A DNA stretch of 10,554 bases from JAAYXS01 sp043820985. GTDB lineage: Bacteria > Planctomycetota > Phycisphaerae > UBA1845 > Fen-1342. The stretch is from assembly GCA_043820985.1 (NCBI GenBank), contig JBDRDH010000218.1, forward strand, positions 1 through 10,554. The letters run 5' to 3'. Each line of letters opens with the position of its first letter. Position 1 is the first letter of the stretch. Below the pieces are notes generated by a model, which saw nothing but the letters and a program-made list of their open reading frames with translations, did no database searches and was not told the DNA's origin. The position numbers were made by a program, and so were the translations under genes. Positions 1 through 5,492 of the stretch are shown here, one piece after another.

Positions 1-22
1 CCAGGGCTGTCGGTCACACGTG

Positions 23-28
23 AAGGAG
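23..28 (+). promoter_or_regulatory. Ribosome binding site of the first gene
   Basis: AAGGAG lies seven bases before the ATG at 36. It is a near-consensus Shine-Dalgarno sequence and supports 36 as the true start of the small gene that follows. Confidence 0.7.
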
Positions 29-35
29 AAAGCCT

Positions 36-539
36 ATGGTTGCAGCAGTTAACAGCAGTGGGTCTGATTCCCGGATGCTCCAGATGCTCCAGCAGAGGAT
101 CCAGGAGCAAGGCGGCGCAAGCGCCTCCGCTCCCCCGGGCGCCCGGATGGGCGGAGGACCGGGCAGTGAGGGACGACCCGGTATGGGGGTTGGCGGTGTC
201 GGCCCGCCACGCGGTGCGCAACGCGAAGAGCTGTGGAGCAAACTCGAGTCTTACGCGCAAGACGTGGGCATGAGTGCCGAAGATCTGGAGAGCCTCACCA
301 GCGGCATCGACTCCGCGGTCGCGAGCGTGCTCGAGAATCTGGACGAATCGAGCGATCCGAGACAGGTTGTGGCAGACACGATTGCCGGCGTGCTCGTAGA
401 TTACGGCATCGATCCCGAAAGCCTCAAGCCAACGTCTGAGGAGATGGGCCGCATGGGCGACATGAACATGTCGTTAGGCGTCAACAGCAGATCATTCGGC
501 TTTGACCAAGTCGGTTCATGGTTTGACGTGCAGGCATGA
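36..539 (+). CDS. Uncharacterised 167-residue soluble protein
   Basis: I do not recognise a family. The protein has three parts. Residues 1-25 form a Gln-rich, probably helical segment with a repeated MLQ. Residues 27-62 are a Gly/Pro/Ala-rich, low-complexity linker. Residues 63-131 are an acidic, probably all-helical domain (around EELWSKLESYAQDVGMS and VVADTIAGVLVDYGID). The tail (132-167) is Met- and Gly-rich and ends in an aromatic segment, SFGFDQVGSWFDVQA. There is no signal peptide or membrane segment, so it is probably cytoplasmic. A good ribosome binding site fixes the start. Only 35 bases precede it in the window, so any promoter or operon partner upstream is not visible. The gene converges on the AraC remnant and PEP-CTERM gene downstream. 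It is very probably real, given its ribosome binding site and structured composition, but its function is unknown. Confidence 0.7.
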   Translation: MVAAVNSSGSDSRMLQMLQQRIQEQGGASASAPPGARMGGGPGSEGRPGMGVGGVGPPRGAQREELWSKLESYAQDVGMSAEDLESLTSGIDSAVASVLENLDESSDPRQVVADTIAGVLVDYGIDPESLKPTSEEMGRMGDMNMSLGVNSRSFGFDQVGSWFDVQA

Positions 540-645
540 AACGAACAGCGTGAGCATGCTTCAGCGACCGCGTGGATAAAACGGTGCTGTGGAGCGTTCG
601 CTACGATGCAGGTCTGGAGCCATCCTGGTGATTCAGGGTGGTTCC
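540..645. other. Short non-coding gap between convergent genes
   Basis: I see no convincing gene, RNA or terminator in this stretch between the first gene and the stop codon of the AraC remnant on the other strand. Confidence 0.4.
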
Positions 646-831
646 CTATTGGATGGCACGGCGGTACGTTCCGGGCGCGGCGCCAGCCCAGCGTTTGAAG
701 GTGTTGCTGAATGCAGCCACGGACGCATAGCCGACACGTACCGTAATTTCCTTGATCCCAAGCCGCCCGTCGCGCAGAAGACCGCACGCCCTGTCCATGC
801 GACATCGCAGTAGATGGCGCCGGTGTCCCAC
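646..831 (-). pseudogene. AraC-family regulator remnant (C-terminal DNA-binding end only)
   Basis: Read on the minus strand from 831 to the TAG at 648-646, this gives 61 residues matching the end of an AraC/XylS DNA-binding domain. VGHRRHLLRCRMDRACGLLR is the linker helix. After it come the second helix-turn-helix (IKEITVRVGYASVAAFSNTFKRW) and the family signature end (GAAPGTYRR). Upstream of 831 the frame stays open for a short way but no longer resembles the family: the first helix-turn-helix and the whole ligand-binding domain are missing. The segment is about 80% identical in DNA to the end of the AraC gene at 2266-3084 over the region both contain, and many differences fall at third codon positions. 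It therefore looks like a fragment of a diverged paralogue. No start codon with a ribosome binding site was found. It is most likely a non-functional remnant. Confidence 0.75.
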
Positions 832-847
832 TGCTGTGTCAGCAGTG
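829..847. repeat. 8-bp perfect inverted repeat at the edge of the AraC remnant
   Basis: CACTGCTG and CAGCAGTG are separated by TGT. The dyad begins exactly where similarity to AraC stops. A second shorter dyad (CTGCTC, two bases, GAGCAG) is at 879-892. On the minus strand both lie just downstream of the PEP-CTERM gene and could form hairpins in its mRNA, but neither has a T-run, so a terminator role is weak. Confidence 0.4.
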
Positions 848-920
848 CTCTGAGCGGAACCGTCGCCTCGCGAACGCACTGCTCAAGAGCAGCACACCGA
901 CAGCCACCCGGCACCTCTTC

Positions 921-1895
921 TCACTTGGGGGCCAGGCGTCTGGGTCGCCGCAGTAATGACAGACCACCCAAGAGAAGCAATGACAGGGTGGTCGGTTCGG
1001 GCACGTGCTCGACCCAGAGCGTATCGCCATTAGCAATACCCCAGGACCAGTCGGCACCGGGGAGATGCACATCCAAGTAGGCAAAGATGCCGTCCGTCGC
1101 CGTCAAGACGTCAAACGTGCCTAGCGGCGCGCCCAGATCCTCGACGTTCCACGTTCCCTCGAGCCACGCTGTCTCGGTTACGGCGATGGTGCTGAGGCCG
1201 CCGGCGTCGATTCGCGATTCGAGCGTGCCGTTGGAATTCTGCAAGTAACTGCCAAGATGGATAATGGGATCGTCACCCGTTACGGTGAATGTTGCGCTCC
1301 CGTTGGCGTAGACGTTCATATTTGTGGCAGACAGGGTGCCGCCGGAGATCGCGTACGTCCCGTGCCCCTCAGGAGAGTCCCCCCCTATCCTCACACTCTG
1401 AGTAACGGTACATGTCCCGCCGGTCTGCGTGAACGTGCCCAACCCGCGAAACCCTGGGTCGAGGTACGACGTGGTCAAGACGCCCGAGTTCAGGTTATAA
1501 GTCCCTGAACTGCCGGAGCCGATGCCCACCCCAACACTGCTGGGGTAGCCCTCCGTGACCCTTCCGCCATTCTGCGTGAACGTGCCGCTCCCATAGCCGC
1601 CGACCAGAAGAGAGAGGCCGTGCAACAGATGACCAGAGGACATCACGACGTTCCCGCCTTCAGAGGCGTTGTTGCCGAGGGTGAGCCACTGGCAACGCTC
1701 TCCCTCGTCCGTGATTGTGACCGTTCCGTGGTTGTTGACGTAAGCATGGTCATTGATGTTGGGCTCGCCGTTCGACCAGTTGTCGTCGTTGCTCCAGTTG
1801 CCGGTCGTGGCGTTCCAGTAGGTGTCGTCCCCCGCGGCCGGGGCCGCGGCGCACGCCGCTACTACCAGAACAATCAAATGGGTCGCTTTCATCAT
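921..1895 (-). CDS. PEP-CTERM sorted surface protein with autotransporter-like repeats
   Basis: This is a 324-residue exported protein. An N-terminal signal peptide covers about residues 1-22 (Lys-3, a hydrophobic core, then APAAG before DD). A segment with the pattern NATTGNWSNDDNWSNGEPN follows, a common start in secreted planctomycete beta-helix proteins. The central part carries repeats of the type GxGTFTQxGGxxT (near residues 103-200), which resemble autotransporter-associated and PEP-CTERM passenger repeats and probably form a beta-solenoid. The C-terminus is a textbook PEP-CTERM signal: VPEPTT, a Leu-rich membrane helix, then the basic cluster RRPRR. In known systems this is recognised by an exosortase (EpsH family), which cuts and transfers the protein to the envelope or extracellular polymer; no exosortase is in this window. 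Two adjacent ATGs (1895 and 1892) sit behind GGAGGAGGAG, so either could be used. The gene appears monocistronic. Its substrate or ligand is unknown. Confidence 0.88.
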   Translation of the reverse strand: MMKATHLIVLVVAACAAAPAAGDDTYWNATTGNWSNDDNWSNGEPNINDHAYVNNHGTVTITDEGERCQWLTLGNNASEGGNVVMSSGHLLHGLSLLVGGYGSGTFTQNGGRVTEGYPSSVGVGIGSGSSGTYNLNSGVLTTSYLDPGFRGLGTFTQTGGTCTVTQSVRIGGDSPEGHGTYAISGGTLSATNMNVYANGSATFTVTGDDPIIHLGSYLQNSNGTLESRIDAGGLSTIAVTETAWLEGTWNVEDLGAPLGTFDVLTATDGIFAYLDVHLPGADWSWGIANGDTLWVEHVPEPTTLSLLLLGGLSLLRRPRRLAPK

Positions 1896-1905
1896 CTCCT
1901 CCTCC
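1896..1905 (-). promoter_or_regulatory. Strong ribosome binding site of the PEP-CTERM gene
   Basis: On the minus strand, repeated GGAGGAGGAG runs almost into two tandem ATGs. The distal GGAGG is five bases from the first ATG and eight from the second, so the second ATG has the more usual spacing. Confidence 0.6.
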
Positions 1906-1954
1906 GCAAGGGCACTCGAAGCGCCGCTCCTCAGACGGGACTCCTCCAGAAGAA

Positions 1955-1983
1955 TCCATAATCTACCCCGCGCGCGCTGTCAA
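1955..1983 (-). promoter_or_regulatory. Candidate sigma-70 promoter of the PEP-CTERM gene
   Basis: On the minus strand a perfect -35 box TTGACA (1983-1978) is followed after 17 bases by TATGGA (1960-1955), a weak -10. Transcription would begin near 1948, giving a leader of about 50 bases. The -35 is convincing; the -10 matches at only three positions. Confidence 0.45.
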
Positions 1984-2107
1984 CCCAAAAAGCCGGATTC
2001 CGGAGAAAACGTCCGAGTTCTGAAGCATGACAGCGCCCGTCGTCGGGCGTCCGATAACGCCGAGCTTAGCGGGGGTAACGCTTGCGGAAACTGGCGATAG
2101 AACGCGA
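1984..2107. other. Non-coding stretch upstream of the PEP-CTERM promoter
   Basis: I see no gene here. It contains a small dyad (CGCCCG, TCGT, CGGGCG at 2034-2049). With the hairpin, tRNA fragment and second hairpin that follow, the full gene-free stretch runs from 1896 to 2265. Confidence 0.4.
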
Positions 2108-2135
2108 AACGCCGAGGCGTCTCTGCCTCGGCGTT
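2108..2135 (-). terminator. Strong hairpin, probable terminator behind the tRNA fragment
   Basis: An 11-bp perfect stem (AACGCCGAGGC / GCCTCGGCGTT) with a six-base loop. On the minus strand it lies 46 bases downstream of the tRNA 3' fragment and is followed by TCGCGTTCT, a poor T-tract. It is plausibly the original terminator of the tRNA transcript. It could also stop transcription on the other strand. Confidence 0.55.
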
Positions 2136-2180
2136 CATCGTTAATCCCTGGGTCGGCCGATTTCGCTATGACCATTCAAC

Positions 2181-2222
2181 TAGCGGGGGCAGGACTCGAA
2201 CCTGCGACCTCCGGATTATGAG
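2181..2222 (-). tRNA. 3' part of a tRNA gene with anticodon CAT (5' half absent)
   Basis: On the minus strand the sequence gives an anticodon loop CTCATAA, the 3' anticodon strand TCCGG, a short variable region AGGTC, and a perfect T-arm (GCAGG, TTCGAGT, CCTGC). It ends with the 3' acceptor strand CCCCGCT and discriminator A; CCA is not encoded. The anticodon CAT fits tRNA-Met (or an Ile tRNA with modified CAT). The 5' half is missing: the five bases before the loop, CAAGG, do not pair with TCCGG except at isolated positions. No AGCGGGG acceptor partner or D-arm lies upstream on this strand; a small hairpin and the truncated AraC gene sit there instead. Such 3' tRNA fragments are the usual scar (att site) of elements that integrate at the 3' end of tRNA genes. 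This copy is not a working tRNA. Confidence 0.75.
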
Positions 2223-2226
2223 CCTT

Positions 2227-2251
2227 GCGAGCTGCGTTTTTCGCAACTCGC
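2227..2251. repeat. Hairpin (10-bp arms, five-base loop) between tRNA fragment and truncated AraC gene
   Basis: The arms are GCGAGCTGCG and CGCAACTCGC around TTTTT on the plus strand. They pair with one mismatch, which is a G-U pair in minus-strand RNA. It lies in the 43-base junction between two broken genes, so it may be an element end, a recombinase site, or a hairpin that stops AraC operon transcription on the minus strand. Confidence 0.55.
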
Positions 2252-2265
2252 TTCTGGCACATAAC

Positions 2266-3084
2266 CTAGCGTAGGAGGCTGCACGCCTTCTCCATGCGAC
2301 ATCGTAGTAGATAGCGCAGTGGCGGCTGTCCCACGAGCGCGGCAAACTTGGCGGCAAAGGCCGATCGCGACATGTTCACTTCTTTGGCCAACGAGGCAAC
2401 AGTCCAGAGGGCCTCGGGGCGCTCGTGCATCAGTCTCAGAGCCGGCCCGATGGCGGGGTCCATCAGGGCTCCCAGCCAATCGCCCTGGGTTTGGGGCATG
2501 GTGGCGGCGTAGGCTCTAACGGCATTGATGAAGACAACCTGGACCAGCCGATTGACAACGGATTGCGAGCCGGGCTGCGCTGTCTCGGATTCACGAACGA
2601 TCAGACGCAGAAGATCGTCCCACCCTGACGCCGTTCCGCCGGCTTCCCCCCTTACGTGGATCATTGGAGGCAATGCGGCAAACAGCGGGTGGTCGCCGCG
2701 CCCATCAAGAACGAAGGAGCCCCGGACAATGGTAGTTCGCGGACCGTCCGCAGCGGGTGCGATGGCCTGTGGTTCCTGGACGCTGGAATGGGTGGCGAGC
2801 TCTTCGACTGGAACTGTGGGGCTGTGCACGTCGTCAGCCAAACGATGGGCGAGCCGCGGCGCAACTACAGCCAAGTCCCCGTCGGCCAGGGCAACCGGCG
2901 GTCGCTGATCGTCGAGTGTAAGCCAGCAGCGACCTTGGAGGACAAGGTAGAACTTGGCAGGCCCGGCGTCGACCTGAATCTCCCAGCGGGAGGTGAACGT
3001 CGATGTCCCGGCGACGGCCCCCCGCAGGGGAACGCCCTCGAGCATGCTGTCAATTACCTGTTCCACGTTCACCACCTGAGCCAT
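2266..3084 (-). CDS. AraC-family transcriptional regulator, C-terminally truncated
   Basis: The 272 residues match AraC regulators with a cupin-type N-terminal ligand-binding domain. Residues about 8-190 are the cupin part (RWEIQVDAGPAKFYLVLQG, then a DGDLAVVAPRLAHRL strand), followed by a helical linker. The first helix-turn-helix is at about 225-255 (WTVASLAKEVNMSRSAFAAKFAALVG), and then the linker helix PPLRYLLRCRMEKACSLLR. Here the frame stops abruptly. About 45 residues are missing, including the whole second helix-turn-helix and the GxxPxxYR end. The break is 44 bases from a tRNA 3' fragment. The start overlaps the end of the sensor kinase by 35 bases, so it is probably the third gene of the two-component operon and translationally coupled; an alternative ATG is at 3045. 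Without the second DNA-contact helix it may be inactive or act only by ligand binding or dimerisation. The family call is secure; whether it still functions is doubtful. Confidence 0.8.
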   Translation of the reverse strand: MAQVVNVEQVIDSMLEGVPLRGAVAGTSTFTSRWEIQVDAGPAKFYLVLQGRCWLTLDDQRPPVALADGDLAVVAPRLAHRLADDVHSPTVPVEELATHSSVQEPQAIAPAADGPRTTIVRGSFVLDGRGDHPLFAALPPMIHVRGEAGGTASGWDDLLRLIVRESETAQPGSQSVVNRLVQVVFINAVRAYAATMPQTQGDWLGALMDPAIGPALRLMHERPEALWTVASLAKEVNMSRSAFAAKFAALVGQPPLRYLLRCRMEKACSLLR

Positions 3085-4480
3085 TGGGAGGATCGGATTC
3101 GTCCCCGAAGCACGGCAGGCGTATCTCGACGACCAGCCCTCCGTCAGGGGCGTTTGCGGCGCGAACGCCGCCGCCGTGGAGGAGCACTGCTCGCTCGGTA
3201 ATGGCCAGACCCAGGCCGGCGCCGCCGGTCTTCCGGTCGCGCGCGTCAGAACTGCGGCAGAACGGGCGGAATATCTCGGTGAGCGCCGCCTCCGGTACGC
3301 CCGGACCGTGGTCGCGGACGCGGATCACCGCACAGGAGTCGACGTCGTCGGATCGGTGGCGAAGCGTAATCTCCACCGCAGTCTGTTCGGCGGTGTAGCG
3401 GACAGCGTTGCGCACGACGTTTTCGATGGCACTTCGCAACAGTAGGGGCGAGCCAAACACCGCGCAGTCTTCGAAATCAACAAGATGCACGCGGCGCTTG
3501 CCGATGCTCGCTTCGAAGTCGCCGTCGGCCGCGATCTCTTGTACGAGCTCGGACAGATCGATGCGCACGGACTCGATGCCCTCCGTGCCACTCTCCAGCC
3601 GGGTGACTGTCAAGAGTTGACCTATGAGTTCATTGAGGCGCTCCGCTTCGCGCTCTATCCGATCAAGCGCGCCCATCACCTCCGGCCCGGCGCGCTGGCC
3701 GGCAAGCCCCAGTGCGACATTGAGGCGCGCCAGCGGCGACCGCAACTCGTGGGATATGTCTTGTAGCAACTGCCGCTGCGAGGATATCAGCGACTCGATG
3801 CGCTCGGCCATGAAGTCGAAGTCGCGGCCCAGGTCGCCGATCTCGTCGTGTCGTTTCCCGACCGTCGCCCCCACGCGGATTGCGAAATTCCCACTGGCAA
3901 GCCGCCGGGTGGCGTCGCGGAGTCGTCGAACGGGGGAGGTCAGATATCGCGCTAACCCGTAGCTGACTATGCAGGCCACCAGCAGCACGATGACCATGGG
4001 GGGCGCCCACAGGCGGGGGTCGGAGAGAATCTCGCGCATGGGGCCGGCGGGCATGTTTCCCACAACCACGTAGCGGCGTTGTGTCAATCCGGTCACGGGC
4101 TGTGCCGCCAGCGGCTTTGTGCCGGAATGCATGATCTCGGTCTTGCCGCTCTTGTCGCTGCGCGCCGCCAGATCTCTGGCGCCAGCGGGCGCACGCCTCC
4201 CCAACGCCTCCTCACCCGACTCGTCAAACAGGAAGACATGCATGTCGATAGCGTGCTCCAGGCGCTCGACGTAGTCGTCGGCCGCGGCTCGCCCGTCACG
4301 TTCCAACACATCGACAGCTTCTCGACCGTAGCGGGTGAGCACCGTAGCTGCCATGGCATGCGCCCGTGCTTCAACCTGGCCTGGCAGCGGCGTCCATATC
4401 GCCGGGAGAATCAGCGCGCCGACTATGAGCGCGCTTGCCAGCCAGAACGACAGGAAAATCTTGAGGAACAGGCTTCGCAT
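3050..4480 (-). CDS. CpxA-like membrane sensor histidine kinase
   Basis: This is a sensor kinase of 476 residues counted from the ATG at 4480, which has GGGTGG five bases upstream; a GTG at 4489 is possible but lacks a binding site. In order: membrane helix 1 (about 4-27), a periplasmic sensor region (28-156), membrane helix 2 (157-179), a HAMP domain (about 176-229, SPVRRLRDATRRLASGNF), and a HisKA domain with phospho-acceptor His-244 in SHELRSPLARL. The ATPase domain follows, with N-box (ENVVRNAVRYT), G1 (RDHGPGVP) and G2 (GGAGLGLAIT). The H-box wording and the LFLKIFLSFWLA start are typical of CpxA, the kinase of the Cpx envelope-stress pathway. All catalytic motifs are intact. It begins 23 bases after the response regulator and overlaps the AraC gene. 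It should sense an envelope or extracytoplasmic signal and phosphorylate that regulator. The actual signal cannot be read from the sequence. Confidence 0.9.
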   Translation of the reverse strand: MRSLFLKIFLSFWLASALIVGALILPAIWTPLPGQVEARAHAMAATVLTRYGREAVDVLERDGRAAADDYVERLEHAIDMHVFLFDESGEEALGRRAPAGARDLAARSDKSGKTEIMHSGTKPLAAQPVTGLTQRRYVVVGNMPAGPMREILSDPRLWAPPMVIVLLVACIVSYGLARYLTSPVRRLRDATRRLASGNFAIRVGATVGKRHDEIGDLGRDFDFMAERIESLISSQRQLLQDISHELRSPLARLNVALGLAGQRAGPEVMGALDRIEREAERLNELIGQLLTVTRLESGTEGIESVRIDLSELVQEIAADGDFEASIGKRRVHLVDFEDCAVFGSPLLLRSAIENVVRNAVRYTAEQTAVEITLRHRSDDVDSCAVIRVRDHGPGVPEAALTEIFRPFCRSSDARDRKTGGAGLGLAITERAVLLHGGGVRAANAPDGGLVVEIRLPCFGDESDPPNGSGGERGTGN

Positions 4481-4503
4481 ATTCGCCACCCCACAAACGG
4501 GGA

Positions 4504-5277
4504 CTATCTCTCGCCGGGCCCTTCATCGGATCGACGCGGGCCGGCCGGAACCGCGTAGAGGTACCCAACGCCGCGCACGGTCTTGATCCGCTCGGTCTGG
4601 CCGACTGTATGGCCGAGCTTCTTCCGGAGGTTGCTGACGTGCACGTCCATGCTCCGATCGTACGGCGACAGCCGGCGATCGAGGACGGTCTTGGAGAGTT
4701 CCTCCCGCGTCACCACGCGACCTGCCGCACGCAGCAGCATTTCCAGCAGGCTGAACTCAACCGCGGTGAGCGAGACGGGCTCGGCGGCGCGCTGGACCGT
4801 TCGTGCGCCGACATTCAACTCGACATCACCCACCACGATGCACTCAGACCCCGCGGCTCCAGGTGCGCCGTCGCGCGCCGGCTTCGTTCGCCGGAGAATC
4901 GCGCGGATCCGGGCGACCAGCTCGCGTGGGTTAAACGGCTTGGGCAGATAGTCATCGGCGCCGATCTCGAGCCCGACGATCCGATCCACGTCGTCGCCGC
5001 GCGCCGTAAGCATCAGCACGGGCATCTCCGACGTGGCACGAATGCGACGGAGCACCTCAAAGCCGCTGAAGCCCGGTAGCATCACGTCGAGCACGACGAG
5101 CGCGTAGCCCTTCGACAGTGCTTGCTCGACTGCTTGTTCGGCATCGTGGACGGCCTCTACTCGGAACCCCTCCGGTTCAAGGTACTCCGCGACCAGTTCG
5201 CACAGCTCGACGTCATCGTCGATGACCAGCAGACGATCCACGGAACAATCGGTCTTGGGTTCAGAGGCTTCCGCCAT
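4504..5277 (-). CDS. CpxR-like OmpR-family response regulator
   Basis: A 257-residue two-domain regulator. The receiver domain (about 15-130) has the acidic pocket D20-D22, phospho-acceptor Asp-64 in LVVLDVMLPG, the switch Thr-91 and Lys-113 in LPKPFNP. A linker of about 25 residues leads to a winged-helix DNA-binding domain (about 147-244) with VSLTAVEFSLLEMLL and the recognition region RRLSPYDRSMDVHVSNLRKKL, which closely follows CpxR. The frame is open to 5325, but the receiver domain fits best with the ATG at 5277, which has GGGAG eleven bases upstream; ATGs at 5325 and 5316 are alternatives. It is the first gene of the regulator-kinase-AraC operon and is divergent from the CotH operon. 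In Cpx systems the phosphorylated regulator controls envelope maintenance genes and its own operon. All key residues are present. Confidence 0.92.
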   Translation of the reverse strand: MAEASEPKTDCSVDRLLVIDDDVELCELVAEYLEPEGFRVEAVHDAEQAVEQALSKGYALVVLDVMLPGFSGFEVLRRIRATSEMPVLMLTARGDDVDRIVGLEIGADDYLPKPFNPRELVARIRAILRRTKPARDGAPGAAGSECIVVGDVELNVGARTVQRAAEPVSLTAVEFSLLEMLLRAAGRVVTREELSKTVLDRRLSPYDRSMDVHVSNLRKKLGHTVGQTERIKTVRGVGYLYAVPAGPRRSDEGPGER

Positions 5278-5351
5278 AGCAACTACATCTCCCGCGTGCT
5301 GACGACGCCGGATCATATCCACCATTATCGCTGAACGCTCGCCCGCGTAGC

Positions 5352-5366
5352 GATAAGAAACGTAAA
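5352..5366 (+). promoter_or_regulatory. Candidate CpxR-type box upstream of the response regulator
   Basis: GATAA, five bases, GTAAA: an eight-of-ten match to the Enterobacterial CpxR consensus (two GTAAA half-sites about five bases apart). The second half-site also forms an inverted pair GTAAAG (5362-5367) with CTTTAC (5383-5388). It overlaps the promoter of the regulator operon, so autoregulation is plausible. The consensus comes from distant bacteria. Confidence 0.35.
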
Positions 5367-5380
5367 GACGGCCTTTTCAA
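5353..5380 (-). promoter_or_regulatory. Candidate promoter of the response regulator-kinase-AraC operon
   Basis: On the minus strand, TTGAAA (5380-5375, five of six to the -35 consensus), 16 bases, TCTTAT (5358-5353, four of six to the -10). Transcription would start near 5346, about 70 bases before the preferred start at 5277. Confidence 0.45.
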
Positions 5381-5394
5381 TACTTTACCTTCCC

Positions 5395-5409
5395 TTGAGC
5401 GACGCTCAA
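5395..5409. promoter_or_regulatory. 15-bp palindrome in the divergent promoter region (operator candidate)
   Basis: TTGAGC, GAC, GCTCAA is a perfect 6-bp dyad with a three-base centre. It lies 13 bases before a TATAAA box (5423-5428), which is a candidate -10 for the CotH operon. No good -35 is found at standard spacing, so an activator bound at or near this palindrome may be needed. Confidence 0.4.
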
Positions 5410-5422
5410 TGCGGTTTCCCCG

Positions 5423-5428
5423 TATAAA
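5423..5428 (+). promoter_or_regulatory. Candidate -10 box of the CotH operon
   Basis: TATAAA matches the -10 consensus at five of six positions and lies 64 bases before the CotH start codon at 5493. No consensus -35 precedes it at 16-18 bases; TTGAGC at 5395 is 22 bases away, too far for normal use. Confidence 0.35.
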
Positions 5429-5492
5429 TGGGAGTGAACGAAGACCTCGATGCGCAAATGACGAGCGTACCTCCACGCCAGAAAGGACCACC

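Noticed and set aside
401..914. Several overlapping minus-strand frames around the AraC remnant
   Set aside because: Only one frame (646-831) reads as AraC; the others read the same DNA out of frame.
2064..2072. Second copy of the tRNA acceptor end (TAGCGGGGG)
   Set aside because: Only nine bases are shared and no T-arm is next to it, so chance is enough.
2160..2265. Integron attC site
   Set aside because: GTTGAAT near the tRNA fragment fits the 7-base core GTTRRRY, but no matching inverse core or paired L-boxes were found, and there is a simpler tRNA explanation.
772..2331. One AraC gene split by an insertion with a 60-base target duplication
   Set aside because: The shared 60 bases are only about 80% identical, differ by a six-base gap and mostly vary at third positions, which fits old paralogues better than a recent duplication.
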